From contig OW818690.1 in NCBI GenBank assembly GCA_942493315.1, forward strand, positions 1,116,001 through 1,180,000: a stretch of 64,000 nt of DNA, given 5' to 3'. Made by a program: the position numbers and the translations under genes. The DNA comes from UBA5429 sp942493315 (GTDB lineage: Bacteria; Bacteroidota; Bacteroidia; Bacteroidales; WCHB1-69). The stretch's first letter is position 1. Every line of letters begins with the position of its first letter. The notes beneath the pieces are model-generated. The model made no database searches, was not told where the DNA came from, and saw nothing but the letters and a program-made list of their open reading frames with translations. Positions 18,273 to 25,991 of the stretch are shown here, piece by piece.

Positions 18273-20360
18273 TCAATCTCTATTTTTAAGCCATTGATCT
18301 AACCAGCCTAAAAATTCACGTTGCCACAACATCGCATTTTGTGGTTTGGTAACAAAATGATCCTCTTCAGGGAAGAATAAAAATCTACTTGGAATCCCTT
18401 GAATTTGAGCCGCATTAAAGGCTTGCATCCCTTCAGTATATGGAATTCTGAAATCGTTTCCACCGTGAATTACCAATATAGGAGTGTCCCAGTTTTTCAC
18501 AAATTTATGAGGAGAATTGGCATAACTTTTATAATGTCCCCAATAAGGCCCTTCAATGTCATGATTGGCAAAGAATAGCTCTTCAGTAGTGCCATACCAG
18601 CTTTCTAAGTTAAACATACCGCAATGAGCGATAAAGGTTTTAAACCGTTTGTTGTGATGTCCTGCCAACCAATAAACAGAAAAAGCACCATAACTGGCAC
18701 CTACCGCACCCAAACGATCTTTATCTACGTATGATTCTTTACACACATCATCAATGGCAGATAAATAATCTTTCATATTTTGTCCACCATAATCTTTGCT
18801 GATCTGATCATTCCACTCACTGCCAAAACCAGGCAATCCTCTTCTGTTGGGAGCTACCACGATATAACCTCTCGATGCCATCATCTGGAAATTCCATCTG
18901 TAAGAAAAGAATTGACTAACTGAAGATTGTGGACCTCCCTGACAATATAAAATGGTTGGATATTTTTTAGATGGATCAAAATTGGGAGGCAAAACAACCC
19001 AAACCAACATCTGCTTTCCGTCGGTAGTTTTTACCCATCTTTTTTCGGTTTTACTCAATGTAATCTTAGATAAAACATCTTTATTGACAAAAGAAATTTG
19101 TTTTTCAGTTTTGGTATTCAAATCAACCGTGAAGATTTCAGAAGGAAGAGCATGGGTTGTTTTGGTTCCAATCAATTGATTGCCGGCTTTTATTACAGAC
19201 AGGTAATCATGATCACCTTGAGTTATCTGTGTAATATTTCCGGTTGGAAGATCCAAAGTGTAAATTTGATGGGTTGCTTCTTTACAACTGATAAAATACA
19301 ATTGTGTACTATTTTTATCCCATGAAAAATTTTGGGCATCCTGATCAAATTTCTCACTATAATCTTTGGTTGTTTTTGTAGTAAAATCATGAACAAACAA
19401 ACGGTGTTTTTCTGATTCAAAACCATCCGTTTTCATACTCCACCATACCAATTTGGTTCCATCAGGAGAGAAAACAGGATCCATATCGTATCCTTTATTT
19501 CCTTCTGTCAGATTAAGGGTTGTTTTGGAATCTAAATCATAAATGTAAATATCTGTATTAGTGCTTACTGCAAATTGTTTTCCACTTAATTTTTTAGAGC
19601 AATATGCCAATTTTTTACCATCAGGACTCCAATTGATTTGTTCTACACCACCATTTGAAGGCACAGGAGAGCTGAATTTTTCACCTTTTAGTAATTCAAC
19701 AGGTTGATCCATAGCGGGATAAGGGGCAATAAATAAATGAGAATATTTCCCATCGCTCCAGTCATTCCAGTGACGAAACATCAGATCATCATAAATTTTG
19801 GCATTAGCTAAAGGTAGATCGGGATATCTATCTGTAATGGTTGGGTCTAATTGTATTCTCATAGCATAAACAACATGTTTCATATCAGGTGAATATGAAA
19901 ATGCATTGATATCCTGAGCAGCTTTGGAAACCACCTTTCTGTTAGATCCATCCGGATCCATTTCCCAGATTTGCATGATCCCCTCTTGAGGAGCTAAAAA
20001 AGCGATTTTTTTTCCATCGGGAGTCCAGATCGCATCAGATTCATTATCAGCAGTTTTGGTAATTTGTTTAGGTTCTCCACCGGCAACGGGCATGGTGTAA
20101 AGATCCATATTCCCTTTATTTTGAGTATAATCAAAATATTTAATTCCAAAAAGAAGTGTTTTTCCGTCCGGAGATAATTTTGGATCAGTAATTCTACCCA
20201 AATACCAAAGGATCTCTTCATTCATTATTCCCTTAGAGAAATCAGGAATTTTACGACTCTCTCTGGTTATAACGGAAGTTTCCTTTTCAACAGTTTGTTT
20301 TTGATCACAAGACATAAAAATAAAAGCTAAAAGTGCAAAAAAGAAAAAGAATTTTTTCAT
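18273..20360 (-). CDS. S9-family (prolyl oligopeptidase type) peptidase, putative lipoprotein
   Basis: A 695-aa protein. The N-terminus MKKFFFFFALLAFIFMSC has a lipobox-like end, so it is probably periplasmic and membrane-anchored. Residues 50-400 are a beta-propeller with repeated SPDGKxL motifs (KLSPDGKTLLFG, WTPDGKKIAFLA, WSPDGKKLAYCS). The C-terminal alpha/beta-hydrolase has the nucleophile elbow GASYGAFSVYW, the acid in HGGNDFRIP and the catalytic histidine in PEEDHFV. The family includes dipeptidyl- and acylaminoacyl-peptidases, and substrate specificity is open. It is the first gene of the operon that includes the LptF/G permease, DUF62 and purB. Confidence 0.92.
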   Translation of the reverse strand: MKKFFFFFALLAFIFMSCDQKQTVEKETSVITRESRKIPDFSKGIMNEEILWYLGRITDPKLSPDGKTLLFGIKYFDYTQNKGNMDLYTMPVAGGEPKQITKTADNESDAIWTPDGKKIAFLAPQEGIMQIWEMDPDGSNRKVVSKAAQDINAFSYSPDMKHVVYAMRIQLDPTITDRYPDLPLANAKIYDDLMFRHWNDWSDGKYSHLFIAPYPAMDQPVELLKGEKFSSPVPSNGGVEQINWSPDGKKLAYCSKKLSGKQFAVSTNTDIYIYDLDSKTTLNLTEGNKGYDMDPVFSPDGTKLVWWSMKTDGFESEKHRLFVHDFTTKTTKDYSEKFDQDAQNFSWDKNSTQLYFISCKEATHQIYTLDLPTGNITQITQGDHDYLSVIKAGNQLIGTKTTHALPSEIFTVDLNTKTEKQISFVNKDVLSKITLSKTEKRWVKTTDGKQMLVWVVLPPNFDPSKKYPTILYCQGGPQSSVSQFFSYRWNFQMMASRGYIVVAPNRRGLPGFGSEWNDQISKDYGGQNMKDYLSAIDDVCKESYVDKDRLGAVGASYGAFSVYWLAGHHNKRFKTFIAHCGMFNLESWYGTTEELFFANHDIEGPYWGHYKSYANSPHKFVKNWDTPILVIHGGNDFRIPYTEGMQAFNAAQIQGIPSRFLFFPEEDHFVTKPQNAMLWQREFLGWLDQWLKNRD

Positions 20361-20377
20361 ACAGGAATATTTTTCTG

Positions 20378-20385
20378 CAAAAATA
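20378..20385 (-). promoter_or_regulatory. Promoter -7 element for the S9 peptidase operon
   Basis: TATTTTTG on the minus strand, 17 bases before the ATG, matches TAnnTTTG. Confidence 0.55.
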
Positions 20386-20423
20386 TGATTTTATTTTGAA
20401 AGTAAGGATCATTATTTCTATTT

Positions 20424-20480
20424 GGGCGTTCCGGAACCAGCCAACCCACATTCCAACCCTGCTGCCGTCGGGCTCCGGCC
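20424..20480 (+). repeat. GC-rich interspersed repeat, short copy
   Basis: GC-rich block beginning GGGCGTTCCGG and containing ACCCACA, then GCCGTCGGGCT. The same landmarks occur in the same order at 44180-44314 (GGGCGTGCCGG, ACCCACA, GCCGTCGGGCT). It is probably a truncated copy of an intergenic repeat family. No coding potential is seen. Confidence 0.5.
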
Positions 20481-20489
20481 TGTTTTCAG

Positions 20490-20528
20490 AATGCTCAATG
20501 TGCTCGAATGCTCGAATGCTCGATAGCT
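20490..20528 (+). repeat. Short tandem array, 8-bp unit AATGCTCG
   Basis: Degenerate copies of AATGCTCG. The same word is the core of the larger 17-bp array at 22836-22954. Confidence 0.6.
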
Positions 20529-20560
20529 CTTTTCAATTTTCATTTATAATTAGCACAATA

Positions 20561-20592
20561 CTATTCACTATTCACTATTAGTTATTCACTAT
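20561..20592 (+). repeat. 7-bp tandem array (CTATTCA)
   Basis: Four to five units of CTATTCA and variants (CTATTAG, TTATTCA) in exact 7-base phase. Confidence 0.7.
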
Positions 20593-20647
20593 TTTTTATC
20601 CCCTATGCAGCTCAACTTGCGGGGTACCTGGCCTACGCCCTAACGCG

Positions 20648-20682
20648 GACTGGAGACTGGAGACTGGAGACGGGAGACTGGT
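20648..20682 (+). repeat. 7-bp tandem array (GACTGGA)
   Basis: Five consecutive heptamers: GACTGGA three times, then GACGGGA and GACTGGT. Confidence 0.8.
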
Positions 20683-20683
20683 G

Positions 20684-20731
20684 AAGTTCGAAGTTCGACG
20701 TTAAACGTTCGACGATAAACGTTCGACGAGG
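20684..20731 (+). repeat. 7-bp tandem array (GTTCGAC/GATAAAC)
   Basis: Phase-7 run of AAGTTCG twice, then GTTCGAC alternating with GTTAAAC or GATAAAC, so a 14-bp higher-order unit is also visible. Confidence 0.7.
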
Positions 20732-20755
20732 TTAGTTTGAAATTGCACAAAATTT

Positions 20756-20804
20756 TTCATTATTCATTATTCATTATTCATTATTAATTATTCATTATTC
20801 ATTC
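20756..20804 (+). repeat. 7-bp tandem array (TTCATTA)
   Basis: About seven copies of TTCATTA with one TTAATTA variant. Confidence 0.8.
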
Positions 20805-20839
20805 GTCTGTAGTCCGCAGTCCGTTGTCTGTAGTCTTCT
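20805..20839 (+). repeat. 7-bp tandem array (GTCYGYA)
   Basis: Five heptamers: GTCTGTA, GTCCGCA, GTCCGTT, GTCTGTA, GTCTTCT, directly abutting the preceding TTCATTA array. Confidence 0.75.
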
Positions 20840-20858
20840 ATATCGGAGCGTTATATTG

Positions 20859-20969
20859 GTAGCTTACAAATATGGTATTTCTTTAATTGTCAACCCCTAT
20901 TCCAATAAAAGATTGGTACAGGATCTTAGCAGAATCAGCATTTCAATAGATTATACTAATATTGAATAA
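20859..20969 (+). pseudogene. Possible C-terminal coding remnant
   Basis: An open stretch of 36 codons ending in TAA reads VAYKYGISLIVNPYSNKRL and continues to IDYTNIE. It has no ATG, and its codon and amino-acid composition look coding-like. The family is not recognised. It lies among repeats next to an RHS fragment and may be debris of a rearranged locus, or chance. Confidence 0.25.
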
Positions 20970-21109
20970 TTTGTAAAAATCTCCACCAACCTTTTATTAG
21001 ATTAGCAAAAATCTCGCAGAGGACGCAGGGAACGCTGAGGGTTTTTCATTGGGATCTTTGTGATATTTTTCTGGGTGCTCTTTGTGGTAAAATTAAATTA
21101 GAAAAGTTG

Positions 21110-21117
21110 TATATTTG
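21110..21117 (+). promoter_or_regulatory. Promoter -7 element for the orphan RHS tip
   Basis: TATATTTG, 29 bases before the ATG at 21147, matches TAnnTTTG, so the fragment may be expressed on its own. Confidence 0.45.
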
Positions 21118-21146
21118 CGCATGTAAATCAATATTGAAATACTCTA

Positions 21147-22019
21147 ATGAACATAAACGGAAACTGGATTAATTTCGCATATATTTATAATCCAACGTTA
21201 TATGGAAGCGGCAATGCGATCCAACACCTCCACTACTTACCATTTGGCGAAGATTGGGTTGACCAACGCAACTCCTCCTGGAACGCCCCATACACTTTCT
21301 CAGGTAAAGAGAAAGATGCTGAGACTGACTATGGATACTTCGGCGCTCGCTACTACGACAGTGGTTTGAGTATTTGGCTCTCTGTTGATCCGATGAGTGA
21401 TAAGTACCCCAGTATGTCGCCTTATAACTATTGTGCGAATAATCCGGTGATTTTGGTGGATCCGGATGGGGAGGAGGTGTGGCTTCTTGGCTCTTTAGCT
21501 AATGAGGCGTTTTTAAAATTACAAGATGCCTGTCCAAATATGTCATTATCAATGGATAAAGACGGGAAACTACTTGTTAATGAAATATGTGGTGAAATGA
21601 CAGAGGATGAAAGTAAATTGTTTGTTTCTATTTTAAATCCTGAAGTTAAAGCAAATGTATATGTGGAGGGGGAGAATAGATTTAATATTGAAGGATCTAC
21701 TTATGCGACCGAATTCGGTGGATGTTTTGTTGGAAATAAGGAACTCACTACAGAAAATGGCAAAATCAAAACAGTTGAAGCAACCCAGTTTATTAGTATG
21801 ACTAGAACGCAACAATGTTTTCCACAAGAAAATGTTGGCAAATTGATTATGCATGAAATTACAGAAGCTTATATGGGTGGACTTATTTCGATTGATAAAA
21901 ATCAAATAGCTCCAAAAGCTGGGGAATATTCTGATAAAACTATCTTTAATGCAGCACATAATTTAGCAACTCCTCAGCCTAAAAGTAAAGATCCAAGATT
22001 AATTCCCGATCCATATTAA
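21147..22019 (+). CDS. Orphan RHS C-terminal tip with putative toxin domain
   Basis: A 290-aa protein. Residues 15-110 match the end of the RHS-repeat core: HLHYLPFGEDW, YTFSGKEKDAETDYGYFGAR and SVDPMSDKYPSMSPYNYCANNP, then VDPDGEE, the usual junction before a variable C-terminal effector. The 180-residue tail is not a family I can name. It has MHEITEAYMGG and, 45 residues later, AAHNLATPQP, which could form a metal site (HExxE...H), an inference only. The thousands of residues of repeats and any secretion domain normally upstream are absent. A stop codon lies 9 bases before the ATG, so this is a displaced tip or the remnant of a larger gene. The next gene could be its partner. Confidence 0.7.
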   Translation: MNINGNWINFAYIYNPTLYGSGNAIQHLHYLPFGEDWVDQRNSSWNAPYTFSGKEKDAETDYGYFGARYYDSGLSIWLSVDPMSDKYPSMSPYNYCANNPVILVDPDGEEVWLLGSLANEAFLKLQDACPNMSLSMDKDGKLLVNEICGEMTEDESKLFVSILNPEVKANVYVEGENRFNIEGSTYATEFGGCFVGNKELTTENGKIKTVEATQFISMTRTQQCFPQENVGKLIMHEITEAYMGGLISIDKNQIAPKAGEYSDKTIFNAAHNLATPQPKSKDPRLIPDPY

Positions 22020-22030
22020 ACAATTAAATT

Positions 22031-22471
22031 ATGAAAATTCTAATAATATTATTTGTACAATTAGTTTTATTGAACCCAATTTATTCTCAAGAGAGTAAAT
22101 CTATTGTGAATAAATCACTAAAACAGGATTATCTAATATTGAAAATAGATACAATTGATAATTGTTATTTGATAACAGTTAAAGATAGTGCCAATAATTT
22201 TTACACAATTATTTCCTTATTTTCAAATAATGAAAATGGTATAAAAATTGAAATTAATAAAATATTTAATTTTCAATTGAATAGATTAAAAAACCCTCCA
22301 AAGGATGCATATGGAAATTATAGAATTGGAGGTATATATGATTATGATTTTTTAATTGAAGGTGTAAATATAAGATTTAAAGGTAATTTAGATACAGGAG
22401 ACCTTGTCACAACTTCAGATTTAGAAGGTCTATTTTACATTAATGGGAAAAACAACAAAAGAAAAAAATAA
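22031..22471 (+). CDS. Small secreted protein, possible RHS-tip partner/immunity
   Basis: A 146-aa protein with signal peptide MKILIILFVQLVLLNPIYSQ and a beta-rich, lysine-terminated body. No family is recognised. It begins 11 bases after the RHS tip and ends just before a strong terminator, so the two form a short unit. Position next to an RHS tip is the only reason to suggest immunity, and an exported immunity protein would imply that the effector acts in the periplasm. Confidence 0.5.
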   Translation: MKILIILFVQLVLLNPIYSQESKSIVNKSLKQDYLILKIDTIDNCYLITVKDSANNFYTIISLFSNNENGIKIEINKIFNFQLNRLKNPPKDAYGNYRIGGIYDYDFLIEGVNIRFKGNLDTGDLVTTSDLEGLFYINGKNNKRKK

Positions 22472-22540
22472 AATTATTTAATTGTTTTAGCCCCATTAAA
22501 ATTTAGAGTGGATTAAAGATAAAAATTTATTTAACACCCA

Positions 22541-22566
22541 AAGAGAGCTACAGGAGCTCTCTTTTT
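22541..22566 (+). terminator. Terminator after the RHS tip/partner pair
   Basis: AAGAGAGCT and AGCTCTCTT form a perfect 9-bp stem with a 5-base loop, followed by TTT. Confidence 0.85.
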
Positions 22567-22731
22567 ATGTATCATTTTTTGTGTAATAAAAGCGTCGATA
22601 AGATGAAACGGCAAAGTTTACAACGCATAATTCTGTTTAGCTTTAAAATTTCGGATATAGGCGGTAACAACTTTAAGAAATGTTTTTTTCAACGTTGTGT
22701 ACTTTCTCGATCTTATAACACTGTTTAATAT
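22567..22731 (+). other. Candidate small RNA region between two terminators
   Basis: About 165 bases bounded by a terminator on each side. A 41-codon ORF (from about 22602, MKRQSLQRIILFSFKI...) is present but has no family resemblance or RBS. The segment could be an untranslated small RNA or the remnant of a gene whose terminator survives. Downstream to 23123 are only tandem repeats. Confidence 0.25.
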
Positions 22732-22762
22732 AAAGAGCATCCATTTTTGGATGCTCTTTTTT
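22732..22762 (+). terminator. Strong stand-alone terminator
   Basis: AAAGAGCATCC and GGATGCTCTTT form an 11-bp stem with a 6-base loop and T tail. No intact gene is directly upstream. Confidence 0.85.
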
Positions 22763-22835
22763 GATATATATTAAACTTCAAATTCCACATTTTTACCTTA
22801 GATTCCAAATTATTTTTGTAAATAAAAACAAAAGT

Positions 22836-22954
22836 TCAGAATGCTCGAGTGCTCAGAATGCTCGATTGCTCAGAATGCTCGATTGCTCAGAATGCTCGTG
22901 ATGCTCGATTGTTCAGAATGCTCGATTGCTCAGAATGCTCGTGATGCTCAATGA
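22836..22954 (+). repeat. 17-bp tandem array (TGCTCAGAATGCTCGAT)
   Basis: About six copies of TGCTCAGAATGCTCGAT, two of which carry an inserted TGATGCTCRAT. It contains the AATGCTCG word of the array at 20490. Confidence 0.8.
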
Positions 22955-22978
22955 AGAATGAAAAATGAAAAAACTGAA

Positions 22979-23083
22979 ACCTGATACCTGATACCTGAAA
23001 CCTGTTACCTTATACCTGTTACCTTTTACCTAATACCTAATACCTAATACCTAATACCTGAAACCTGATACCTGATACCTTTA
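22979..23083 (+). repeat. 7-bp tandem array (ACCTRAT), about 15 units
   Basis: Perfect 7-base phasing of ACCTGAT, ACCTGAA, ACCTGTT, ACCTTAT, ACCTTTT and ACCTAAT. ACCT is invariant in every unit and only the last three bases change. It ends 41 bases before the DUF2141 gene. Confidence 0.9.
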
Positions 23084-23123
23084 TACTATATTCCCCTTTT
23101 TGCCGTTTTATTTTAAAACAGTA

Positions 23124-23570
23124 ATGATGAGCTTGTTGAAATATTATAAAAATGGATTGCTGTTTATTTTGATCCTTCTTTCCGGCGGTTTTGTTTTTGC
23201 TCAAAACCATTCACTAACCGTTCAGATCTCTAATGTAAAAGAGAAAAAAGGGAACATCGTGATTAGCGTTTTTAATAATGTGAAAAGTTTTTTGAAGGAA
23301 GGAGAGGAGTTTTTTAAAAAGACTATTCCTGTTAAAGAACATACTATTACTATAACTTTTGTCGATTTACCTAATGGATACTATGCCGTTGCATTGTATC
23401 ATGATGAAAACGGAGATCATATTTGTAATAAAAATATTTTAGGAATCCCGAAAGAGTGGTTTGGATTTTCTAAAAACTTTTCCCCTCTGCTCAGAGCTCC
23501 CAGATTTGATGAAATAAAAATATTATTGCAAAAAAACGATACCATTCCCATAAAAATGATCCGTTTATAA
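23124..23570 (+). CDS. DUF2141 secreted protein
   Basis: About 148 aa. A signal peptide (LLFILILLSGGFVFAQ) precedes a small beta-sandwich with LTVQISNVKEKKGNIVISVF, LPNGYYAVALYHDENGDHIC and LGIPKEWFGFS, the DUF2141 pattern. The function is unknown, and the fold resembles carrier or transthyretin-like domains. The ATG at 23124 is preferred over 23100, which lies next to the repeat array and would add a non-signal extension. Confidence 0.8.
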   Translation: MMSLLKYYKNGLLFILILLSGGFVFAQNHSLTVQISNVKEKKGNIVISVFNNVKSFLKEGEEFFKKTIPVKEHTITITFVDLPNGYYAVALYHDENGDHICNKNILGIPKEWFGFSKNFSPLLRAPRFDEIKILLQKNDTIPIKMIRL

Positions 23571-23593
23571 ATATTTTCAATGGTTACTTTTTG

Positions 23594-23601
23594 TACCTTT
23601 G
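23594..23601 (+). promoter_or_regulatory. Promoter -7 element for the RseC-like gene
   Basis: TACCTTTG, 18 bases before the ATG at 23619. It matches TAnnTTTG and rules out the in-frame start at 23580. Confidence 0.6.
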
Positions 23602-23618
23602 CAAAAAATACAGTAATC

Positions 23619-24047
23619 ATGTCACAAGATAGTAATCAAGTTTGTAGTCAAGCTGTTATCAAAGAAGTAGGGGATTCTTATGTGGTAGCAGAAATCGTAA
23701 TTGAATCGGCCTGCGCCGCTTGCCATGCTAAATCAGCCTGCGGTGTTTCTGATAGAAAACAGGAAAAAATCAAAGTTCCGGTTGAAAATCCTGAAAATTT
23801 TAAGATAGGAGAAATTGTAAGTGTTGAAATGAAACAATCTTTAGGCCTTAAAGCTGTTGTTATTGCTTATCTTCTTCCTTTTATAGTATTAATTTTAGGC
23901 TTATTTGTTACTTATGGCATCACCAAAAATGAATTGTTAAGTATTGGTGTTTGCTTTGGTTCAATAGCCATTTACTATGTGATCATTACAAAATTAAAAG
24001 ACAAATTCGAAAAGGAATTTGTCTTTAGTATTAAAAAAATGGAATAA
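23619..24047 (+). CDS. SoxR-reducing/RseC-family membrane protein
   Basis: A 142-aa protein. The N-terminal domain has the cysteine cluster CAACHAKSACG, typical of RseC/RsxC-associated proteins, followed by an OB-like stretch (KVPVENPENFKIGEIVSVEM) and two transmembrane helices (AVVIAYLLPFIVLILGLF and IGVCFGSIAIYYVII). Relatives often precede rnf/rsx electron-transport genes, but here it stands alone, convergent with pheS. A role in redox control is inferred from the family. Confidence 0.82.
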   Translation: MSQDSNQVCSQAVIKEVGDSYVVAEIVIESACAACHAKSACGVSDRKQEKIKVPVENPENFKIGEIVSVEMKQSLGLKAVVIAYLLPFIVLILGLFVTYGITKNELLSIGVCFGSIAIYYVIITKLKDKFEKEFVFSIKKME

Positions 24048-24054
24048 ATCTTTT

Positions 24055-25077
24055 TTATTTTGATGCAGCCGTAAATTGCTGTATAAAACGAATATCATTT
24101 TCAAAATAGAGTCTGATATCGTTCGTTTTATATTTCAACATGGTCATCCGTTCAATACCGATACCAAAAGCGTACCCAGAATATTTTTTACTGTCAATGC
24201 CACAATTATCAAGAACATTGGGATCTACCATTCCACAACCCATGATCTCTAACCAACCGGAATGTTTGCAAACATTACAACCGGCACCACCACAGATTTT
24301 ACATTCTATATCCATCTCAGCGGAGGGTTCTGTAAATGGGAAATAGGAGGGTCTTAGTCTGATTTTGGTTTCTTCTCCAAACATCTCTTTGGCAAAATAG
24401 AGAAGTACCTGTTTTAAATCTGCAAAAGTTACATTTTCAGCAATATATAAACCTTCTACCTGGTGAAAAATACAGTGAGAACGGGCAGTGATGGTCTCAT
24501 TTCGGAATACACGCCCCGGACAAATTACCCGTATTGGGGGTTGATTTTGCTCCATGGTTCTTACTTGAATCGATGAGGTGTGAGTTCGAAGCAACATTTC
24601 AGGATTCACTTCAACAAAAAAGGTGTCCTGCATATCTCTGGCAGGATGCTCAGGGGCAAAATTTAATGCAGAAAAAACATGCCAATCATCTTCAATATCC
24701 GGACCGGAAACAGGCTCAAACCCTACTTTTTCAAAAATATCACACACTTTATTCATCACAATGGTGACCGGATGCATGGAACCAACAGGTATTCCGGTAG
24801 CAGGACGAAAAACATCTACTTCGGATTGATTGTAGGAAATCTGAGATTCCAATTTTGTTTTAGATTCATCAAATAGTTGTTGTGCATACTGCTTTAATTG
24901 ATTCACTTGTTGCCCGAAATCTTTGCGCAATTCAGGTGCTACGTTTTTAATTTCGCCTAACAATTCCTGTAATTCAGCTTTTTTACTGAGGAATTGTAGT
25001 CTGAAATTTTCAAGATGTTCATTATTATCAATAACAAACTGATCGAGTTTTAATTTTATATTTTCAATTTTTGACAT
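24055..25077 (-). CDS. pheS: Phenylalanyl-tRNA synthetase alpha subunit
   Basis: A 340-aa class II synthetase subunit. An N-terminal coiled coil (about residues 1-90) is followed by the catalytic core with HPVTIVMNKVCDIFEKVGF, DIEDDWHVFSALNF, HTSSIQVRTM and motif 3 GYAFGIGIERMTMLKY near the end. A CxxC...CxxC-like stretch (CKICGGAGCNVCKHSGW) lies near residue 262. pheT is not in the window. It lies 13 bases downstream of the cyclophilin gene, probably on the same transcript. Confidence 0.96.
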   Translation of the reverse strand: MSKIENIKLKLDQFVIDNNEHLENFRLQFLSKKAELQELLGEIKNVAPELRKDFGQQVNQLKQYAQQLFDESKTKLESQISYNQSEVDVFRPATGIPVGSMHPVTIVMNKVCDIFEKVGFEPVSGPDIEDDWHVFSALNFAPEHPARDMQDTFFVEVNPEMLLRTHTSSIQVRTMEQNQPPIRVICPGRVFRNETITARSHCIFHQVEGLYIAENVTFADLKQVLLYFAKEMFGEETKIRLRPSYFPFTEPSAEMDIECKICGGAGCNVCKHSGWLEIMGCGMVDPNVLDNCGIDSKKYSGYAFGIGIERMTMLKYKTNDIRLYFENDIRFIQQFTAASK

Positions 25078-25090
25078 TCAATAAAGGGTA

Positions 25091-25825
25091 TTATTTCATG
25101 ATGGTTGCAGAGATGATTTTGATATCTTTTTTGGGTCTGTCACCTGGATTAGTAGCTTGATTAGCAATAAGATCAACAATTTCTAATCCTGAAATCACTT
25201 CTCCAAAAACAGTATAATTTCCATCTAAATGGGGCGCTCCTCCTATTGTTTCGTAAGCACTAACTTGTTCAGGAGTCCAGTAGTGACCGGTTCTTTGTGA
25301 AAACGCCATTAAATCCTGAGCCGTAAATGTTTTACCATGAACAATGTAAAATTGACTACCTGATGATGCTTTTTGAGGATTAATATTATCACCGGTTCTG
25401 GCTGCTGCTAAAGCACCTTTTTTGTGAAATAGTGCAGGATTAAATTCAGCAGGAATGGTGTAATTTGGACCACCTTCTCCTAACTGTTGATTAGGTTTAG
25501 CATTTTTAGAATCAGGATCACCTCCCTGAATCATGAAATTTTTAATAACTCTATGAAATAATACACCCTCATAGTATTTTTCATTTACTAATTTGATGAA
25601 ATTATCACGGTGTAAAGGTGTTTCATTATATAATTCCACTACAAAGGTATCAATTTTATCATTGATTGATACTTCAAATTTTACTTTTGTCATCTCTTTT
25701 GGTTTTTCTTGTTGAACAGGTTTTGTTTCATTTTTGCCAGTCTGTTGGTTTTTTTCACTAACAGAACATGCAGATATTAAAATAGTTAATAAGATTAATG
25801 TGCTTAAATGTTGTGTCTTTTTCAT
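25091..25825 (-). CDS. Cyclophilin-type peptidylprolyl isomerase, lipoprotein
   Basis: A 244-aa protein. The N-terminus ends LTILISACS, a lipobox, so it is a periplasmic lipoprotein. After a charged Gln/Lys linker comes the cyclophilin core: LVNEKYYEGVLFHRVIKNFM, IQGGDPDSKN, a GSQFYIVHG block and YTVFGEVISGLEIVD. The FHRVI arginine and QGGDP are active-site residues. It presumably assists folding of exported proteins. Confidence 0.93.
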   Translation of the reverse strand: MKKTQHLSTLILLTILISACSVSEKNQQTGKNETKPVQQEKPKEMTKVKFEVSINDKIDTFVVELYNETPLHRDNFIKLVNEKYYEGVLFHRVIKNFMIQGGDPDSKNAKPNQQLGEGGPNYTIPAEFNPALFHKKGALAAARTGDNINPQKASSGSQFYIVHGKTFTAQDLMAFSQRTGHYWTPEQVSAYETIGGAPHLDGNYTVFGEVISGLEIVDLIANQATNPGDRPKKDIKIISATIMK

Positions 25826-25875
25826 TTTTAATAATGGTTTTGATAAATCTAAAAACGATTGTTTTCTAATGAATG

Positions 25876-25883
25876 CAAAAATA
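25876..25883 (-). promoter_or_regulatory. Promoter -7 element for the cyclophilin/pheS unit
   Basis: TATTTTTG on the minus strand, about 50 bases before the ATG. Confidence 0.5.
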
Positions 25884-25941
25884 CAATAAATTTTTTTTCA
25901 TAAATATGAAAATATTTTAACATTGTTTAAGATTTTTTACT

Positions 25942-25949
25942 TAATTTTG
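25942..25949 (+). promoter_or_regulatory. Promoter -7 element for the OlsF-like gene
   Basis: TAATTTTG, 42 bases before the ATG at 25992, divergent from the cyclophilin promoter. Confidence 0.45.
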
Positions 25950-25991
25950 CTTAATAGATTTTGGAAAAGAGTTGAACCCCAATAAAGAAGT

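Larger units (their letters stand above)
20361..21109. other. Long intergenic region made mostly of short tandem repeats
   Basis: About 750 bases without an intact gene between the S9 peptidase and the RHS tip. It holds a GC-rich interspersed repeat, one 8-bp array and five distinct 7-bp-period arrays (20561-20839). A possible 36-codon coding remnant (20859-20969) follows, and then a degenerate CGCAGAG/CTTTGTGG-rich stretch at 21008-21090. Confidence 0.7.

Noticed and set aside
22602..22730. 41-codon ORF between the two terminators
   Set aside because: No family similarity, no RBS, and low coding character; kept only as a possible RNA region.
22979..23083. CRISPR array
   Set aside because: Units are 7 bp with no spacers and no cas genes; it is a simple tandem repeat.
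23580..23618. Upstream start for the RseC-like protein
   Set aside because: The extension includes the TACCTTTG promoter element; the ATG at 23619 is correct.
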